NCBI GenBank assembly: GCA_028279375.1
Contig: JANQNW010000003.1
Coordinates: forward strand, 181,256-245,255
Reading direction: 5' to 3'
Source: Phycisphaerales bacterium
Lineage (GTDB): Bacteria > Planctomycetota > Phycisphaerae > Phycisphaerales > UBA1924
Length of the DNA: 64,000 nucleotides
Positions 60,994 to 64,000 of this stretch are shown piece by piece (within the stretch, counting starts at the first letter, position 1; every line of letters starts with the position of its first letter). The notes beneath the pieces are model-generated. The model saw only the letters and a program-made list of their open reading frames with translations. It searched no databases and had not been told where the DNA came from. The position numbers and the translations under genes are program-made.

Positions 60994-62694
60994 ATGACGC
61001 AGTTGACGCACATGCGCCGGCGCCGGCCTCCACTGCTCTTGTGGCGTGCGCTCTTTCTGGAGCTCGCGCGATTGCTGCTGATGGCTGAAGGCGTGCTGCT
61101 GAGCATCACAGTCTTCGCCGCCGCGATTCGCCCGCTTGCGTCCGGTCAGATCGGTCCGCTCGGGGCGCTCAAGTTCATGGCGCTCGCATCGATCCCGATG
61201 CTGCAGTACACGCTGCCATTCGCCGCGTGTTTCGCGACGACGCTGACGTATCACCGTCTGACTTCAGACAACGAGGAGGTCGCGATGCGCGCCGGAGGCG
61301 TGTCGCATCGATCGATGCTCGCGCCGGCGTTCGGAATGGGCATGCTCCTGATGGTGGGGCTCGCGATCCTGACGAACGAGACAAATCCGCGTTTTTTTCA
61401 CATGATGGAGCGCGTCGTCAAGAAGGACGCCGCCCGGTTCATTGTGGGGCCCATCCAGCGGGGCGAAGCCGCACGTTTGGACGATTTGCTCGTCTACGCG
61501 GATTCTGCGATCCGGATTGACCCAGACGATCTGCCCGACGCCGCCGAACGGACGACGAGCGGCCTGAAGGCATACGACCTTCTCGTGCTCGAGGGCGTCG
61601 TTGTGGTCACGACGGAAAGCGATGGTTCGATCAGCGCGGATATCGCGGCGGAGCGCGCCGAGGTGTGGCTGCATGCGGGCGTCATCGACGGCCAGGACAC
61701 AACTGTCGCAGTGATTCGACTGCGGAACGCCGTCGGCGAGAACCAGGGCGTCGGCAGCGGCGAGGGCACGTTCACGCTGGCGCCATTCGAAGTTCCGCGA
61801 AGCGTGTCGGATAAGCCAAAGTTCTACACAACTCGTCAGTTGCGCGAGCTCTATCGCGAACCGGATATCAATGCGGGTGTGGATCGACGCCGGCGTCTGC
61901 TCGCTGCGCAGTTGGTGACACGTCTGGCTGAAGAGGAGATCCGCGCGTCGCTCGAGAATGAGGGGAGGCTCGTGCTCACGACAGAGGGCGGCGATCGGTT
62001 GATCGTTCGCGCCGCAGGGGTGACCGACGCGGGTGGAGCACTCAGCCTTGATCCATCGCCAACGAGCGGCCGCATTGATGTCGACTGGCGACGAGCGGAT
62101 CACGGTTCGCGTCAGCAGAATGCGTCTGAGGCGGTGCTTCGAATCAGCACTGACCCGCAGGCCAGCGCCGCATTCGTGAGCCTCGAACTCGGCGACGTCA
62201 AGAACATTGACTCGAATGAAGCCACACTCTCGGAGTTGAGTTGGTCGCGTATGCGGCTGGCGAATGACCCGGCGCCGGCCGTCTTTGGCGCCGATTCCAC
62301 GAGCCTCCTGGGCGACGCCGACGTGATTCTCGCGTCGCTCACGGGTGATGGGAAACCTCGGGATCTGGTCAAGGCGCGGAACAATCTCGAATCTCGTATT
62401 GACAAGCTCCGACGCGAAATCGTCGGGCAGCGCAATGAGCGACTCGCGTACGCCGTCGCGTGTCTCTTCATCACGCTCACGGGCGCCATCATGGCCATCC
62501 GTCTGCGCGACGCGATGCCGCTGATCGTCTATCTGTGGAGTTTCTTTCCGGCGGTGGCGACTGTCGTCACCATCTCCGGCGGCGAGAACGTTTCTTCGCG
62601 CAACGTCGGGCTGGGCATTGTCGTGATATGGGGGGGCATCACGGCGCTCGCGTCATACGGCGCGACGGTGTATCTGCACGTGCGGAGACATTGA
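60994..62694 (+). CDS. LptF/LptG-family permease
   Basis: One of the two membrane subunits that pull lipopolysaccharide off the inner membrane. The protein is 566 residues. N-terminal transmembrane helices (~25-110, with PFAACFATTLTYHRLTSDNEEVAMRAGGVS, the family signature FAxLxxxxxLxxDxExxAxRAxG) are followed by a large periplasmic domain (~140-450). Three C-terminal helices follow: RLAYAVACLFITLTGAIMAIR, DAMPLIVYLWSFFPAVATVV and NVGLGIVVIWGGITALASYG. The periplasmic domain is longer than usual. No lptG partner is adjacent in view. Confidence 0.88.
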   Translation: MTQLTHMRRRRPPLLLWRALFLELARLLLMAEGVLLSITVFAAAIRPLASGQIGPLGALKFMALASIPMLQYTLPFAACFATTLTYHRLTSDNEEVAMRAGGVSHRSMLAPAFGMGMLLMVGLAILTNETNPRFFHMMERVVKKDAARFIVGPIQRGEAARLDDLLVYADSAIRIDPDDLPDAAERTTSGLKAYDLLVLEGVVVVTTESDGSISADIAAERAEVWLHAGVIDGQDTTVAVIRLRNAVGENQGVGSGEGTFTLAPFEVPRSVSDKPKFYTTRQLRELYREPDINAGVDRRRRLLAAQLVTRLAEEEIRASLENEGRLVLTTEGGDRLIVRAAGVTDAGGALSLDPSPTSGRIDVDWRRADHGSRQQNASEAVLRISTDPQASAAFVSLELGDVKNIDSNEATLSELSWSRMRLANDPAPAVFGADSTSLLGDADVILASLTGDGKPRDLVKARNNLESRIDKLRREIVGQRNERLAYAVACLFITLTGAIMAIRLRDAMPLIVYLWSFFPAVATVVTISGGENVSSRNVGLGIVVIWGGITALASYGATVYLHVRRH

Positions 62695-62700
62695 GCTCGG

Positions 62701-64000
62701 CTATTCGTCATCATCCATGCCATAGGCCGTGCGAATCGGCGCCGGCTGGAGATTTCGATAGACGATCATCGGTGAGTTGTGCCCGGTGTCTTCCTCGGCG
62801 ATGACGATCTCACCGACGATGCCATGCTGCTTCAACTCGCGTTTCTCAACGATGAAAAGCGCATTCGGCTCGGTCATGATCTTCTCGAGCAGCGCCTCAG
62901 GGGACTTCAGTTCGAGAATGGCCCGATCAGCGTAATAGACGGAGACCGCCGGATCGCTGAATGCGGCATAGAGCGGTGTCTCCCGCGGAACCTCCTGGGC
63001 GATGCGCTTGCCGAGATCGGCGCGCGTCCGCCGAGGGCCTGACCAGCCGAGGCCGGTGATGTCGACGGCGAGGAACACCGCGGCAGCCGCCATGACAGTC
63101 GCGCCGTAGCCAGCGGCAGGCTTGCGCCGGGCAAGCGAGACCCCGACGACCGCGAGCGCCGTCGCGAGCGTGATCAGGCCCCACATCACCGCCGTGGCCA
63201 TGGCGTCACTCAGGGCGCTGAATCGGACGCCCTCGCGCGAGATCACGACGCCGATCGCCACACCCATCACGATGATGATGACGCTCTGGACAACGTGCCA
63301 GTTGCGAAGGTGCATGCGTCCGCGAGCCGTCGCGCCCCAGCGATCGAAGAGCGTCACCGCTTCCCCGGCCATGAGCACGCACAGCAATGGCATGACAGGC
63401 AGGATGTACTGCGCCCGCATGTACGCTGAGAATCCCATGACGAAGAGCGTGGCGACCACGCCCATCCACAGCGTCATCGCTCGGTCGCCGATCTCGTCCT
63501 TGCGCCGCCATGGAAGCAGTAAGGCGCCGAAGAGCAGCAGGAACCAGGGCGTCGCGTGCCCGATCGTGTTCTTGACGTAGTAGAGTTCGAGCGCATTGAG
63601 CCAGAACTGCGAAGGCTCACCGGTCCGATCGAACATCTCGTGGATCCAGAAGTCCCACGCCGTCGGCTCCACGATCGCGATCGCGATGAACCATGGAAGT
63701 CCAAGCAGGGGGATCACGAGGAGGCCGACCCACGGCTTGAAGGCTCGCAGGATGTCCCGCGGGCGCCTGCGCACGAACATGGCGATCAGAAATCCGATGC
63801 CCATCAGGGCCGGGATGTGAGGTCCCTTGCTGAGCACGGCGCCAATGAAGCCGACCCAGCCAAGCACAGCCCACCTGAGCGACGATTCGCCGAGGTCAAT
63901 CTTCCGCAGCGCGCCGACACAGCCGACCGTCATCACGCCGCAGAAGAGCGCATAGAGCGCCTCCGGGCGCGCATTGTGGGCGCCGGTGAGAAACGCGACG
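62701..64000 (-). CDS. Membrane glycosyltransferase, GT39/ArnT-like, 5' part outside window
   Basis: The frame continues without a stop to the window edge (upstream residues read AHNARPEALYALFCGVMTVGC). At least 433 residues are seen. It has many transmembrane segments (~12-60, 80-100, 130-150, 190-260) and the segment GFIGAVLSKGPHIPALMGIGFL, then a C-terminal soluble domain (RADLGKRIAQEVPRETPLY, AILELKSPEALLEKI). This pattern fits dolichyl-P-mannose or ArnT-type transferases. Their catalytic DD/DE motif would be in the missing N-terminal part, so the donor sugar cannot be assigned. The end lies 7 bp from the LptF/G-like stop (convergent). Confidence 0.8.
   Translation of the reverse strand, partial: VAFLTGAHNARPEALYALFCGVMTVGCVGALRKIDLGESSLRWAVLGWVGFIGAVLSKGPHIPALMGIGFLIAMFVRRRPRDILRAFKPWVGLLVIPLLGLPWFIAIAIVEPTAWDFWIHEMFDRTGEPSQFWLNALELYYVKNTIGHATPWFLLLFGALLLPWRRKDEIGDRAMTLWMGVVATLFVMGFSAYMRAQYILPVMPLLCVLMAGEAVTLFDRWGATARGRMHLRNWHVVQSVIIIVMGVAIGVVISREGVRFSALSDAMATAVMWGLITLATALAVVGVSLARRKPAAGYGATVMAAAAVFLAVDITGLGWSGPRRTRADLGKRIAQEVPRETPLYAAFSDPAVSVYYADRAILELKSPEALLEKIMTEPNALFIVEKRELKQHGIVGEIVIAEEDTGHNSPMIVYRNLQPAPIRTAYGMDDDE

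Overview
The window is about 64 kb of GC-rich bacterial chromosome. It looks like a planctomycete, most likely class Phycisphaerae. Four secreted proteins end in paired planctomycete-type dockerin repeats, one ends in a PEP-CTERM-like tail, and there is a tricorn-type protease, a WxENxGWIN repeat protein, and standard ribosomal and cell-wall operons that are broken up. Coding density is high. I saw no insertion sequence, prophage, CRISPR array or rRNA.

Layout. 1-5.5 kb: the end of a secreted dockerin protein, a PEP-CTERM protein, tsf and rpsB, pyrC, a tRNA-Pro(GGG) with its own promoter and terminator, and a DinB-like gene. 5.8-10.7 kb: a DEAD-box helicase, an outer-membrane protein, a 57-residue glycine-zipper membrane peptide, an unknown HTH-like protein, an exported protein with three cysteine repeats, and the GWIN-repeat dockerin protein. 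10.8-20.3 kb: tricorn-like protease, lysine 6-aminotransferase and a 1387-residue AsmA-like protein. 20.3-30.3 kb: eight genes on the minus strand (PPi-type phosphofructokinase, glycosylasparaginase, 4-TM protein, ThiF/MoeB-like E1, GroES-like protein, aroA, MsbA-like ABC exporter, thioredoxin-NHL protein), several with 4-bp start/stop overlaps. 30.4-34 kb: lipoprotein, LuxR-type regulator, family 4 uracil-DNA glycosylase, small membrane protein and frr. 34.2-41.5 kb: a 1273-residue protein joining a subtilase-like domain to a zinc metalloprotease and a dockerin, a fructosamine-kinase-like gene and a beta-helix dockerin protein. 41.5-47.9 kb: arginase-family enzyme, a [ST]NG-repeat lipoprotein, tilS followed by a pseudo-receiver, an atypical sigma-70 factor and superoxide dismutase. 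48-55.4 kb: sdhCAB after a DUF1844 gene, a SurA-like lipoprotein with a YraN homologue, and citrate synthase. 55.6-64 kb: an unknown gene with a DinB-like gene, two solitary beta-class DNA methyltransferases flanking a small-molecule-type methyltransferase, a polyprenyl synthase, rpsR, an LptF/G permease and a partial GT39-like glycosyltransferase.

How it fits together. The cell has a Gram-negative type envelope (MsbA-like, LptF/G, AsmA-like, SurA-like, lipoproteins), oxidative metabolism (citrate synthase, SDH, SOD) and PPi-linked glycolysis. The dockerin proteins form a secreted or surface set with no cohesin visible here. Promoter-like sequences with a TAnACT-type -10 box precede the tRNA, rpsB and rpsR genes. 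Several genes without a Shine-Dalgarno sequence instead carry a -10-like hexamer 6-9 nt before the start codon, which suggests leaderless transcripts. The strongest candidates for something new are the dual-protease protein, whose subtilase active site is altered, and the triple CCxxC protein. All statements come from reading sequence. No database search was run, and family assignments rest on recalled motifs.
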